Assembly: GCA_947474645.1 (NCBI GenBank)
Contig: CANJJD010000005.1
Span: 58,213-122,212, forward strand
Origin: Alphaproteobacteria bacterium
Lineage (GTDB): Bacteria; Pseudomonadota; Alphaproteobacteria; Micropepsales; Micropepsaceae
Length of the DNA stretch: 64,000 nt
Direction: 5' to 3'
In this document: positions 22,820 through 32,816 of the stretch, piece after piece
How positions within the stretch are numbered: the stretch's first letter is position 1
Layout of the letters: each line of letters begins with the position of its first letter
Notes under the pieces: model-generated
The model's database searches: none
What the model was told of the DNA's origin: nothing
What the model saw: only the letters and a program-made list of their open reading frames with translations
Program-made: the position numbers and the translations under genes

Positions 22820-22889
22820 ATGCGGGGATTACCTCCTGGGAGGCACCGGACGGCGACGGCAGAACACCTGCCGAAAGCCATCCCCGCAT
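22820..22889 (-). promoter_or_regulatory. Structured 5' leader of rpsB (candidate cis-regulatory RNA)
   Basis: On minus strand ATGCGGGGAT ... ATCCCCGCAT perfect 10-bp closing stem enclosing CGGCAG-GTGTT-CTGCCG and CCTCC-CAGG-AGG hairpins, 30 nt before rpsB ATG. Confidence 0.6.
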
Positions 22890-22913
22890 GCGAGATGGCG
22901 GGCTTATAGGAAG

Positions 22914-24116
22914 TTAGCCCTTGGCTGGCAAGGGTTTTTGACCACCAACCAGGCCCAAAAACCCCGCCAGAAGCGCCAAAATCACCAAAGGCGTGATCAG
23001 GCCCAGCGGCAGCGCCCGGGGCGGGTTGTAAAGCGGGGCCAACCAGGCGGCCAAAGGCAGGATCAGGGCCAGGGGGCGGGAACTTTCTGGCAGCGTCCGG
23101 ACCGCCCACAGGGCGGCGATGGCGAGCAGGATCAGGTCGTAATTGGAGACATGGGGGCTGGCCAGCAGCGCCGCGCACAGCAGCACCGCCAGCCGGGCGG
23201 GATGCGCGATGCGGGAAGCGCGCCACACCGCGGCGGCGGCGATCAGAATTGCGGCGCCCTGCCCCGCCATGGCCAGCGCCTTAGGGGCGCCGAGTAGAGT
23301 GAGACAGGTGGAGACACTTTCATCCCAGCTATGGCCCCACTCGGTGCCGTTCACCCCCGATACCGCCTGCGGCTGCAGATAGACATTGAACCAGTCCACC
23401 CACAGCGACGGACCGAACAGCGCCACGCTGAGCAGGGTCAGCGCCACGGCGCTGGCCATCATCCCGGCCAGCGCACGTCCCTGCCGCGCCGCCAGCAACG
23501 CCAGCGGCAACAAGACAAAAAATTGCGGCTTGAACATCACCACGCCCAGCAAGGCGCCGGCCAGCAAGGGCCTTGTCGGCAGCAGCGCTATGCCGCCCAC
23601 GATCAGCGCCGCCACCAGCACCGCATTGGATCCCGCCAGCACATTGTTGGCGGCGGCGGGCGCCAGCAGCGCGCCGATCAGGAAGAACAGATACGACTTG
23701 TCCGGCGCCAGTTTGCGCAGTGCCAAAGCCAAAGCCACGAACTGCACCAATTGGCTCAGCAGCAGCGAGACACCAGCCGACAGCTTGGCGAAGGGCAACA
23801 CCAGCAGCAGGTAGACTGGCGGATAGGGAAACAGCGGAAAGGGCAGCGGCTCGGATAGCCAATAGGCAAACTGGCTGTTCGTCGCTTCCGTGATCCAGGC
23901 CTGGTTGTAAATGAGCGAAAGATCGCCGGTGAAGAAAGCGCGGACCGCCGCCTGGAAGATCACCCAGTCCGCGCCCAAGGCGTTAAAGCGCGGGCCGATC
24001 AGCCCGTCATGGCCGCTGCCGGTGGCCGCGACCAGCGCCCAGCCGTAAAGTCCGAACAGCATTGCGATGCCCGCAAGGGGCAAATGCCGTTTGAGGACTG
24101 GTGGCAGCGAATCCAT
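22914..24116 (-). CDS. DUF2029/GT87-type polytopic glycosyltransferase-like membrane protein
   Basis: GADWVIFQAAVRAFFTGDLSLIYN; FPYPPVYLLLVLPF; MFKPQFFVLLPLALLA. Confidence 0.75.
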   Translation of the reverse strand: MDSLPPVLKRHLPLAGIAMLFGLYGWALVAATGSGHDGLIGPRFNALGADWVIFQAAVRAFFTGDLSLIYNQAWITEATNSQFAYWLSEPLPFPLFPYPPVYLLLVLPFAKLSAGVSLLLSQLVQFVALALALRKLAPDKSYLFFLIGALLAPAAANNVLAGSNAVLVAALIVGGIALLPTRPLLAGALLGVVMFKPQFFVLLPLALLAARQGRALAGMMASAVALTLLSVALFGPSLWVDWFNVYLQPQAVSGVNGTEWGHSWDESVSTCLTLLGAPKALAMAGQGAAILIAAAAVWRASRIAHPARLAVLLCAALLASPHVSNYDLILLAIAALWAVRTLPESSRPLALILPLAAWLAPLYNPPRALPLGLITPLVILALLAGFLGLVGGQKPLPAKG

Positions 24117-24150
24117 GGCGCATTATGCGCGCTTTCGGTACACAGCATCC

Positions 24151-25338
24151 ATGACCCGCAAGAGCCCCATCCGCCCAGTCATTGCCGCGCTGGAGCCCAG
24201 CGGCATCACCAAGGTCACCGCGCTCGGGCTGGGAAATCCCGACATATTGCCGCTGTGGTTCGGCGAAACCGACCTGGTCACTCCACCCTTCATTCGCCAG
24301 GCTGCCGTCCAGGCGCTGGAGGCCGGCGGCACCTTCTATACCAATGCGCGCGGCATCCTGCCCCTGCGCGAGGCCATCCGCGATTTCCACAAGCGCACCA
24401 TCGGCGCCGATATTCCGGTGGAGCGCATCACCGTTCCCGGTGCCGCCATGCTGGCGGTGGTGACGGCGCTGCAGATGGTGTGCGAGAGCGGCGACAATGT
24501 GGTGATCGTCTCGCCCATCTGGCCCAACATCTTCCAGGCCGCAAAAGTCGTGGGCGCCGAGCCCAGGCTGGTGCGGCTGGACGAGGACTGGACTGCGGGC
24601 CGCTGGCGCCTCGACCTCGACAAGCTGTTCGACGCCTGTGACGGGCGCACCAAGGCGATGTTCCTGGCCTCCCCCGGCAACCCCACCGGCTGGATGCTGA
24701 CGGCGGACGAGCAAAAGAAGATTCTGGATTTCACCCGGGAACGCGGCATCGCCATCATCGCCGACGAAGTCTATGGCACCCTGGTCTATGACGGCGCCAA
24801 ACATGCGCCGTCCTTCCTCTCCATCGCCGATGATGAAGACGCGGTGTTCGCCATCAACAGCTTCTCCAAGCCCTGGGCGATGACGGGCTGGCGCATCGGT
24901 TGGCTGGTCCATCCCAAAAGCGTGGAAGGCGCCGCCGCCGCCCTGGCCCAGTGCAACAACACCGGCGCGACCCACTTCCTGCAATATGGCGCCCTGGCGG
25001 CGCTGTCGCCCGAAGGCGACGCCTTTCGCGGCACCCTGCTGGAGCGCTGCCGCGCCGGGCGCGACGTGGTGGAAAGCTGGATCAACCGCCAGAACCGGGT
25101 GCGCTGGTTCAAGCCCGATGGGGCCTTTTACGGCTTCCTGCACGTGGACGGGCTGAAGGACAGTCTGGGCTTCTGCCAGGACATGGTGCGCAACGATCAG
25201 GTGGGCGTCTCGCCCGGCTGGGCCTTTAGCCTGGGCGATGCGCGCGACGATTCTTATTTGCGTATCTGCTTCGCGCAGGACACGGCAAAACTGTCCGATG
25301 CCCTGACGCGCCTGGAAGGCGCCATCCGCAAACTATAA
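24151..25338 (+). CDS. PLP-dependent class I/II aminotransferase
   Basis: LASPGNPTGWML; IIADEVYGTLVYDG; INSFSKPWAMTGWRIGW (PLP lysine). Confidence 0.92.
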   Translation: MTRKSPIRPVIAALEPSGITKVTALGLGNPDILPLWFGETDLVTPPFIRQAAVQALEAGGTFYTNARGILPLREAIRDFHKRTIGADIPVERITVPGAAMLAVVTALQMVCESGDNVVIVSPIWPNIFQAAKVVGAEPRLVRLDEDWTAGRWRLDLDKLFDACDGRTKAMFLASPGNPTGWMLTADEQKKILDFTRERGIAIIADEVYGTLVYDGAKHAPSFLSIADDEDAVFAINSFSKPWAMTGWRIGWLVHPKSVEGAAAALAQCNNTGATHFLQYGALAALSPEGDAFRGTLLERCRAGRDVVESWINRQNRVRWFKPDGAFYGFLHVDGLKDSLGFCQDMVRNDQVGVSPGWAFSLGDARDDSYLRICFAQDTAKLSDALTRLEGAIRKL

Positions 25339-25352
25339 TTCGACGTCGTGAA

Positions 25353-25661
25353 CTAGAGCATAATTGCAATAATATATGCCCAAGTTACACCGACTATAAA
25401 ACTGCAGCTTGCAGCGACTAAACCAAATATCATGACGCCGTCGGAATACCCAGTTGCTGAAGGCGGTTTTGATCTATTGATCTGGTCTACAGCCCAGCCT
25501 AAGCACGCCGCGAAAAATCCAAAAAGGAAAAGTCCGCCGCAAACTTTTATGTCTAACGACACATGCTCCGACATTAGGCCTATGGCCCCAGCAACCCCTG
25601 CGCCGTTGAATGCAACAAGTGCCCGTATTGATTCAGCGCCAAATGGCGTAAGTTTGGCCAT
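25353..25661 (-). CDS. Small multi-pass membrane hypothetical protein, AT-richer than surroundings
   Basis: 102-aa ORF with about 3 hydrophobic segments; ATG 2 nt after dnaE stop. Confidence 0.65.
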   Translation of the reverse strand: MAKLTPFGAESIRALVAFNGAGVAGAIGLMSEHVSLDIKVCGGLFLFGFFAACLGWAVDQINRSKPPSATGYSDGVMIFGLVAASCSFIVGVTWAYIIAIML

Positions 25662-25663
25662 GT

Positions 25664-28600
25664 TTAAACAGCCTCCACGCTCATAACACCCGGCAGCGCG
25701 GCAATGCGCGAGCGCAGAGTGGCGTTCACCGCGATGCGTTTCTTCAGCTCGATCTCGACTTCCTCGCCAGCGCCGCCCGGCACCACGATGTTCACCAGCC
25801 CCTTGCCGGCTTGCGACAGTTCGGCGGCCAGCGCGCCCAGCGCCTTGGCATCGGCGAGCTTGATCACCATACCTTCGCCGGCCTGGGCGGCGGCGGCATC
25901 CAGGTCGATGATCGAAGCAGCGCGCAGTTTCAGCTCATCGCCGTCCCACTCCGCGCTGGCCGTGATCAGCAGCGACTTGCCCGCTTCCAGCAGTGGCCGG
26001 CTGGCGGCCAGCACTTCGGGGAACAGCATGATCTCAAACATGCCGGTGGGATCGGAGAAGGACACAAAGGCATAGCTGTGGTCGTTGCGGCCGCGCCGCT
26101 CGGATTTCTTGATCAGGGTGCCGGCGATCTTGGCCTTGAAGCCTCCGCGGCGGCGGTCTTCCAGCAGCGCGGCATAGGTCGAGGCGCCCAGCCGCTTGAG
26201 CGCCGGGCCATAGGCATCCAGCGGATGCCCCGAAAGATAAAAGCCCATGGCGGCGAATTCCTCGCCCAGCCGCTCATGCACCGGCCAGTCCGGCATCGCC
26301 TGCAGGCGCAAGTCTTCCGATGGGCTATTGTCGCCGCCAAACATCGAGACCTGCCCACTTTCGCGCTCGCGCTGGGCAGCCTGCGCCCCGCCCAATATGC
26401 GGTCGGAATTTTCCACCACCTGGCGGCGATTGGGATTGAGGCTGTCAAAGGCGCCGGCCCGCGCCAGATTTTCGAAGGCGCGCTTGTTCACCAGGCGCGG
26501 ATCCACCCTTCGGGCGAAATCCGACAGCGACTTGAACTTGCCGCCGGCGATGCGGGCCTCGACCACATGGTCCATGGCCTGCTTGCCCACGCCCTTCACC
26601 GCCGCCAACGCATAGAAGACGGTGTTGGCCGCCGCGTCGCAGGTGAACACCGCCTCGCTGCGGTTGATGTCGGGCGGGGCGATGGTGACGCCCAGCCGCT
26701 GGGATTCCTGGCGGAAGATATTGAGCCGGTCGGTATTGCCGATATCCAGTGTCATGGAGGCCGCGAGGAATTCGACCGGATAATTCGCCTTCAAGAAAGC
26801 GGTCTGGTAGGCGACCTGGGCATAAGCCGCGGCATGGCCCTTGTTGAAGCCGTAGCCGGCGAATTTTTCCGCCTGTTCGAAGATTGTCTCGGCCACGGAT
26901 TGCGTAATCTTGCGCTCGGCTGCGCCTTTCATGAACTTGGCGCGCTGCGGAATCATTTCTGCCGGGATTTTCTTGCCCATGGCGCGGCGCAGGATGTCGG
27001 CCTCGCCCATGGTGTAGCCGGCCAGTTCGCGGGCGATGCGCATGACATCATCCTGATAGGTCATCACGCCATAGGTTTCCTTGAGGATCGGCTCCAGCAA
27101 GGGATGCAGATATTCCACCTGCTCCTTGCCGTTCTTGCGCGCGATATAGGTGGGGATGGCGTCCATCGGGCCCGGCCGGTACAGCGCCACCAACGCGACA
27201 AGGTCGTTGATGTGGTTCGGCTTCATCTTGCGCAGCAGGTCGCGCATGCCGGCGCCTTCCATCTGGAAGACGCCGACGCTGTCGCCATGGCTGAGCATTT
27301 CAAAAGTGCCGACATCGTCGAAGTCGATGGTCTGGGTGTGCAGCGCGATATCGCGCTTCTTCAAAAGCTCTTCGGCCTTGGCGATCACGGTCAGGGTCTT
27401 CAGGCCCAGAAAGTCGAACTTCACCAGCCCGGCTTTTTCCGCATCCTCATAGTCGAACTGGGTCACCGGCATGTCGGAACGCGGATCGCGATATAGCGGC
27501 AAAATTTCGTCCAGCGGCCGGTCACCGATCACCACGCCGGCCGGATGGGTGGAGGCGTGGCGGTACAGCCCCTCGATCTTCTCGGTGATCTCGAACAGGC
27601 GTTGGGCGATGGGTTCCTGCTCGGCGATCTGTTGCAGCCGCGGCTCGCTGGCCACAGCTTCCTTCAGCGAAATGGATTTACCCGGTGGATTGGGAATCAG
27701 CTTGGCGATGCGATCCACCAGCCCCAGCGGCATCTGCAGAACGCGCCCCGCATCGCGCACCGCGGCGCGCGCCTGTAATGAACCCAAGGCGATGATCTGC
27801 GCCACTCGGTCGGCGCCATATTTGTCGCGCACATAGCGCACGACTTCATCGCGCCGCTCCTGGCAGAAGTCGATGTCGAAGTCCGGCATGGACAGGCGTT
27901 CGGGATTGAGGAAACGCTCGAAGAACAGCTCGAAGCGCAGCGGGTCCAAGTTGGTGATGTCCAGCGCCCAGGCCACCAGCGAGGATGCGCCCGAACCGCG
28001 AACGCCCACCGGAATTCCCTGCCCGCGCGTCCATTTCATGAAGTCGGACACGATCAGGAAGTAGCCGGGAAAGCCCATGCGGTTGATGATGCCCAGCTCA
28101 TAATCCAGCCGCTCATCGTAAACCTTGCGTTCGGCAAAAAGCTTGGCGCCGGTCAACCGCCGCTCCAAGCCCTCGACCGCCTGCGCCTTAAGTTCTTCTT
28201 CCGCCGTGCGCCCCGACTCCGGCACGAACACCGGCAGGATGGGCTTGCGCTTCATGGGCCGGAAGGCGCAACGGCGCGCGATCTCCACCGTGTTCTCGAT
28301 CGCCTCGGGCAGGTCGGCGAACTGGGCCTGCATTTCAGACGCGGTCTTGAAGCGGTGCTCGCGCGTCAACCGGCGGCGGTCGTCCTGGCTGACAAAGGCG
28401 CCATCGGCGATGCACAGCAGCGCATCATGCGCCTCATACATCTTGGCCCGGCCGAAATGCACGTCGTTGGTGGCGACCAGCGGCAGGCCGCGGGCATAGG
28501 CCATGTCCAGCAGATGATCCTCGGCGGCGCGTTCTTCCGCCAGGCCATGACGCTGCAGTTCGACATACAGCCGGCCGGCAAAGGCGCCGGCGAATTTTTC

Positions 28601-29080
28601 CAGCATCGCGTCGGCCGCTTCGCGCTGGCCATCCAGCAGAATTTGGTTGACCACCCCGCCCGGCCCGCCGGTCAGAAGGATGAGGCCCTCGGCATGGGCG
28701 AACAGCTTCTCGGCCTTCACATGCGGCCAGTCACCGGGTTCGACTTCCAGATAGGCGGCAGAGAGCAGCTTGGTGAGGTTGCGGTAGCCCGCCTCGTTCT
28801 GCACCAGCAGCGCGACATGGGGCGGCTTGCGGCGCGATCCGGTCTGGTGGGCGCTGCGGGCCGCGACTTCCACCGACAGCAGGGCGCCGACGATGGGCTG
28901 AATGCCGCCCTTGGCCAGGGTGTCGGCGATCTCATAGACCCCGAACAGGTTGTTGGTGTCGGTGACGGCCATCGCCGGGGTGCCGGCATCGCGCGCCAGC
29001 TCGACCATTTCGCTGGGGCGTACGGCCCCTTCCAACAGCGAATAGGCGCTCTTGACGCGCAGATGGACGAAGGAGGCCAT
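25664..29080 (-). CDS. dnaE: DNA polymerase III alpha subunit
   Basis: FVHLRVKSAYSLLEGAV; PDFDIDFCQERRDEVVRYV; FNKGHAAAYAQVAYQTA; OB-fold C-terminus. Confidence 0.98.
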   Translation of the reverse strand: MASFVHLRVKSAYSLLEGAVRPSEMVELARDAGTPAMAVTDTNNLFGVYEIADTLAKGGIQPIVGALLSVEVAARSAHQTGSRRKPPHVALLVQNEAGYRNLTKLLSAAYLEVEPGDWPHVKAEKLFAHAEGLILLTGGPGGVVNQILLDGQREAADAMLEKFAGAFAGRLYVELQRHGLAEERAAEDHLLDMAYARGLPLVATNDVHFGRAKMYEAHDALLCIADGAFVSQDDRRRLTREHRFKTASEMQAQFADLPEAIENTVEIARRCAFRPMKRKPILPVFVPESGRTAEEELKAQAVEGLERRLTGAKLFAERKVYDERLDYELGIINRMGFPGYFLIVSDFMKWTRGQGIPVGVRGSGASSLVAWALDITNLDPLRFELFFERFLNPERLSMPDFDIDFCQERRDEVVRYVRDKYGADRVAQIIALGSLQARAAVRDAGRVLQMPLGLVDRIAKLIPNPPGKSISLKEAVASEPRLQQIAEQEPIAQRLFEITEKIEGLYRHASTHPAGVVIGDRPLDEILPLYRDPRSDMPVTQFDYEDAEKAGLVKFDFLGLKTLTVIAKAEELLKKRDIALHTQTIDFDDVGTFEMLSHGDSVGVFQMEGAGMRDLLRKMKPNHINDLVALVALYRPGPMDAIPTYIARKNGKEQVEYLHPLLEPILKETYGVMTYQDDVMRIARELAGYTMGEADILRRAMGKKIPAEMIPQRAKFMKGAAERKITQSVAETIFEQAEKFAGYGFNKGHAAAYAQVAYQTAFLKANYPVEFLAASMTLDIGNTDRLNIFRQESQRLGVTIAPPDINRSEAVFTCDAAANTVFYALAAVKGVGKQAMDHVVEARIAGGKFKSLSDFARRVDPRLVNKRAFENLARAGAFDSLNPNRRQVVENSDRILGGAQAAQRERESGQVSMFGGDNSPSEDLRLQAMPDWPVHERLGEEFAAMGFYLSGHPLDAYGPALKRLGASTYAALLEDRRRGGFKAKIAGTLIKKSERRGRNDHSYAFVSFSDPTGMFEIMLFPEVLAASRPLLEAGKSLLITASAEWDGDELKLRAASIIDLDAAAAQAGEGMVIKLADAKALGALAAELSQAGKGLVNIVVPGGAGEEVEIELKKRIAVNATLRSRIAALPGVMSVEAV

Positions 29081-29162
29081 GACCGGTCCGAGGGGATTCA
29101 GGGCGCCAGTATCGCCTGCCTGCGGGCCCCAGGGGCCCGGGAAGCGTCCCTATCCACAGCGA

Positions 29163-29267
29163 TCAGAGGGCGTGGTTCAGAACGACGTGGGCGCCATTGG
29201 CCAAAACAAAGGCCGACACCATGAAAAGGATCAATCCCGCGCCCGCCGCTGCATCCTTGGCCCACAT
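29163..29267 (-). CDS. 34-aa single-pass membrane micropeptide under SOS-box control (candidate SidA-like)
   Basis: MWAKDAAAGAGLILFMVSAFVLANGAHVVLNHAL*, SD-like GGGAG 9 nt upstream, promoter and LexA box immediately upstream. Confidence 0.7.
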   Translation of the reverse strand: MWAKDAAAGAGLILFMVSAFVLANGAHVVLNHAL

Positions 29268-29296
29268 GATCACGATCTCCCGCTTCGTTAGATTTT

Positions 29297-29325
29297 GTTC
29301 TACTTTGGTTCCTGTCGGAACGCAA
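29297..29325 (-). promoter_or_regulatory. Promoter with embedded SOS (LexA) box
   Basis: Minus strand TTGCGT (29325-29320), 17 nt, TAGAAC (29302-29297); LexA box GAACCAAAGTAGAAC at 29311-29297, one base different from the lexA box. Confidence 0.82.
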
Positions 29326-29480
29326 GAACAAATCGTGATCGCATTGCCATGAATTTCGGTGGCGGTGGTCCAATAGCCGGGGGTGCGCTGATAGCTCATG
29401 ACATGACAAAGCATCAGAACTCGGACGGTTTCCCACGCCGCCAAGATACCTCAGGCGTTAACAACGGCCGCCGAAAAGTA

Positions 29481-30185
29481 TTAACGCGGGAGCTGCGTAC
29501 CCTCGATCAGCTTGCCCTGGTGCAAGAGCAAAGCGCGATCCATCCGGGACGCCAGTTCGAAATTGTGGGTGGCGATCAGGGCCGCCAGGCCTTCGGCGCG
29601 GGTGATGGCGATCAGGGCGTCAAACACCCCGCCCGACGTCTTGGGATCCAGATTGCCGGTGGGCTCATCGGCCAGCAGCAGCCGCGGCTTGTTGGCCAGG
29701 GCGCGGGCGATGGCGACGCGCTGCTGCTCGCCGCCCGACAGTTGCGAAGGCCGGTGCGTCAAACGCTTGCCCAGTCCCAGCACACCCAGCAGCCGCGCGG
29801 CTTCCGCCGCCGCATCGGCACGGCTTCGGCCCGCGATCATCTGCGGCAGCACCACATTCTCCAAGGCGTCGAACTCCGGCAACAGGTGATGAGCCTGATA
29901 GACAAAGCCGATGGTCTCGCGGCGGATGCGGGTGCGCTCTGTATCATTGAGCTTGGAGGTGGCGGCGCCCGCGATCGTTATCTCGCCACTGGTCGGCGCT
30001 TCGAGCAGCCCCGCGATATGCAATAGCGAGGACTTGCCCGAGCCGCTTGGTCCCACCAGCGCCACGATCTCACCCGGCTTCAGCGACATGGAAAGACCGC
30101 TGAACACTTCCAGCTGGCCCTCGCCCTCGCGATAGAGACGGGTGATGTTGTCCAGACGTAATACGTCAGTCATGGGGCGCTTCAC
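29481..30185 (-). CDS. lolD: Lipoprotein-releasing ABC transporter ATP-binding protein
   Basis: [18 protein letters not shown] Walker [16 protein letters not shown] signature, [11 protein letters not shown]. Confidence 0.95.
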   Translation of the reverse strand: MKRPMTDVLRLDNITRLYREGEGQLEVFSGLSMSLKPGEIVALVGPSGSGKSSLLHIAGLLEAPTSGEITIAGAATSKLNDTERTRIRRETIGFVYQAHHLLPEFDALENVVLPQMIAGRSRADAAAEAARLLGVLGLGKRLTHRPSQLSGGEQQRVAIARALANKPRLLLADEPTGNLDPKTSGGVFDALIAITRAEGLAALIATHNFELASRMDRALLLHQGKLIEGTQLPR

Positions 30186-31465
30186 TCATAACGCAGCGCC
30201 TCGACCGGATCGAGCCTTGCCGCGCGCCATGACGGATACAGTGTCGCCAGGAAGGTCAGCACCAGCGCCATCACCACCACCGACGCCACTTGCATCGGCG
30301 CCATTTCGGCCGGCATGCGCGACAGGAAATAGACGGTGGGATCGAACAGGGTGGTGCCGGTGAGCTTGCTCAACCCCTGGCGAATATTCTCGATATTGGC
30401 GCAGAACAGCACGCCGACGACAAAGCCGATCACCGTGCCCGATACCCCGATGCTGGCGCCGGAAATGAAGAAGATGCGCATTACCGCCCCGCGCGTCGCC
30501 CCCATGGTGCGCAGGATGGCGATGTCGGCCGACTTGTCCTTCACCAGCATGATCAGGCCGGAGACGATGTTCAGCGCCGCCACCAGGATGATCAGCGACA
30601 GGATCAGGAACATCACATTGCTCTCGACCTGGATGGCCTCGAAGAAGGCGCTGTTGAGCGCCTGCCAGGGCACCGCCTTCATCATCGGCCCCGCCGCCTT
30701 TTCCAGCGCCGGCAGCATGGGCAGGTCCGCTTCCGGATCGTGGATCATCACCTCGATGCCGCTGACCCGGTTTCCAAGATCGAAATAATTCTGCGCCTCG
30801 CCCAGCGGCATGAAGATGTAGTTGTTGTCGTACAGCGTATTGCCGATGCGGAAGCTGGAGATCACGTGATAGGTCTTCACCCGCGGCGTGGTGCCGAAGG
30901 GCGTGACATTGCCCTTGGGCGCGATCAGGGTGATCTCCCCGCCGACCCGCACGCCCAGCTTGGCGGCCAGGCCCGAACCCACGATCACCGCGTCATCGCC
31001 GTCGAACCAGGGCAAGGATCCGGCGCGCAATTTCTCGGCCACCGCCAGCTTGGCCAGGTCCTGGCGGCGGAGGCCGCGCACGATCACGCCCAGGTTGGTG
31101 TTGTTCTGGCTGGCCATCACCTGGCCGTCCACCACCGGCGTGGCGCGGACCACGCCGGGTACCTTGCTGATGCGCCCCGCGATCGCATCGTAATCGGCCA
31201 TGTTGCCCATCTGCGACTGGATGGTGACATGGCCCGACAGGCCCAGGATGCTTTTGAGCAGCTCCACCTTGAAGCCGTTCATCACGCTCATCACGATGAT
31301 CAGGGTGGCGACGCCCAGCGCGATGCCGATCAGCGAGAACAGCGAGATCACCGAGATGAAGCTTTCCTGGCGCTTGGCGCGCAGGTAGCGGGCGGCGATC
31401 ATCCACTCAAAGGGCGCGAAGATTCCCGAGCTTTTTGGTTTCCTGGCGGGGGGCGATTCTGGCAT
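30182..31465 (-). CDS. Lipoprotein-releasing ABC transporter permease LolC/LolE family
   Basis: [47 protein letters not shown]. Confidence 0.95.
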   Translation of the reverse strand: MPESPPARKPKSSGIFAPFEWMIAARYLRAKRQESFISVISLFSLIGIALGVATLIIVMSVMNGFKVELLKSILGLSGHVTIQSQMGNMADYDAIAGRISKVPGVVRATPVVDGQVMASQNNTNLGVIVRGLRRQDLAKLAVAEKLRAGSLPWFDGDDAVIVGSGLAAKLGVRVGGEITLIAPKGNVTPFGTTPRVKTYHVISSFRIGNTLYDNNYIFMPLGEAQNYFDLGNRVSGIEVMIHDPEADLPMLPALEKAAGPMMKAVPWQALNSAFFEAIQVESNVMFLILSLIILVAALNIVSGLIMLVKDKSADIAILRTMGATRGAVMRIFFISGASIGVSGTVIGFVVGVLFCANIENIRQGLSKLTGTTLFDPTVYFLSRMPAEMAPMQVASVVVMALVLTFLATLYPSWRAARLDPVEALRYE

Positions 31466-31558
31466 GCGCCAGAAGGTAAGGGCCCTGCGCGAATCCGTCC
31501 ATGCCAAACAGGGTTACAAAGCCTTGCGCGGCGCTTTGGCCCGCCCCATACCCCTTTT

Positions 31559-32773
31559 ATGACCGACTCCGGGGCCAATGCCGAGATTACGGGCCTCAGG
31601 CGAGTGCAACTGATCGCCCTGTTCGGGCTCCTGACGGTCTTCACCCCCATCGGCATTGATATGTACCTGCCGGCGATGCCCACCATCGCGCGGGAGTTCG
31701 GCACCCCCATCGCCGACGTCGAACATTCCATGGCGGCCTTCTTTCTGGGCCTGTGCGTAGGCCAGGTGATGATCGGCCCCCTGTCCGACCGTTTCGGGCG
31801 GCGCTGGCCCATCCTGATCGGTCTGCTGCTTTACGTTGTGGGCGCCGCCGGCTGCGCCCTGGCACAAGGGCCGCTGACATTGGACGCCGCCCGCCTTGTT
31901 GAAGCGGTGGGCGGCTGCGCCGGCACGGTGTTGGCGCGGGCCTGCGTGCGCGACCTGTTCCCGCCGCAACAGGCGGCACGCATCTTCGCCCAGATGCTGC
32001 TGATCCTGTCGGTGTCGCCGCTGTTCGCGCCGTTCGTGGGCGGCTGGCTGCTGCCGCTGACCGGCTGGCGCAGCATCTTCTGGCTGCAGGGCGGGGCCGC
32101 GGCGCTGACCTGGGGCTTTGTCTGGTGGCTCTTGCCCGAAAGCCATCCCGGCTCGGACCGGCGGCTGCATCCGCTGCATGTGCTGAAGGACTATTGGGTG
32201 ATCGCACGCGACCGGCGCTTTTTCCGCTTCGTCCTTCCCGCCTTGCTGACCAATGCGGGCCTGTTTGTTTTCCTCACCGGCTGGGCGCATGTGGTGATCG
32301 ACATCTTCCAGGTGCGCCCCGAATTTTTCGGCTTCACCTTTGTGCTGAACGGCATCGGGCTGATCATCTTCAGCCAGAGCGCCGCCCGCTGGCTGAAAAC
32401 CCGTCCCGGCGAGCCCCTGTTCTGCGCCGCCCTGATCGCCAACGCGACCGCCGGCGTGCTGGCACTGGTGTTCGGCTATACCGGCTGGGGCGGGCTGCTC
32501 GGCCTGCTCCCCTTCACCTTCGTCTATTGCGCCATGATCGGCACCATCAACGCCACCGGCTCGGGTCTGTCCATGCTCCATTTCGGACATGCCGCCGGCA
32601 TGGCCAGCGCGCTGATCGGCGTGTTGCTGTATGGCGGCGGTACCCTGGCCTCGGCCCTGATGGGCGCCTTTGTCACCCCCACCACGCCGGTGCCCCTGAC
32701 CGGGCTGATGGCCCTGTTCGGGGTGGGCGGCGCGGCCACTTACCTGCTGTTCAGGCCCCGGCAGCCGCGCTAA
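31559..32773 (+). CDS. MFS transporter, Bcr/CflA multidrug efflux family
   Basis: GIDMYLPAMPTIAREFG; GPLSDRFGRRWPILIGLLLYVVGAAGCALA. Confidence 0.9.
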   Translation: MTDSGANAEITGLRRVQLIALFGLLTVFTPIGIDMYLPAMPTIAREFGTPIADVEHSMAAFFLGLCVGQVMIGPLSDRFGRRWPILIGLLLYVVGAAGCALAQGPLTLDAARLVEAVGGCAGTVLARACVRDLFPPQQAARIFAQMLLILSVSPLFAPFVGGWLLPLTGWRSIFWLQGGAAALTWGFVWWLLPESHPGSDRRLHPLHVLKDYWVIARDRRFFRFVLPALLTNAGLFVFLTGWAHVVIDIFQVRPEFFGFTFVLNGIGLIIFSQSAARWLKTRPGEPLFCAALIANATAGVLALVFGYTGWGGLLGLLPFTFVYCAMIGTINATGSGLSMLHFGHAAGMASALIGVLLYGGGTLASALMGAFVTPTTPVPLTGLMALFGVGGAATYLLFRPRQPR

Positions 32774-32816
32774 ACACGGTCAAACCATTCTGATTTCTGG
32801 CCCTTCGGAGCTTCCC

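Noticed and set aside
25811-27496. 561-aa + strand ORF over dnaE
   Set aside because: Antisense shadow of dnaE with typical low-complexity composition.
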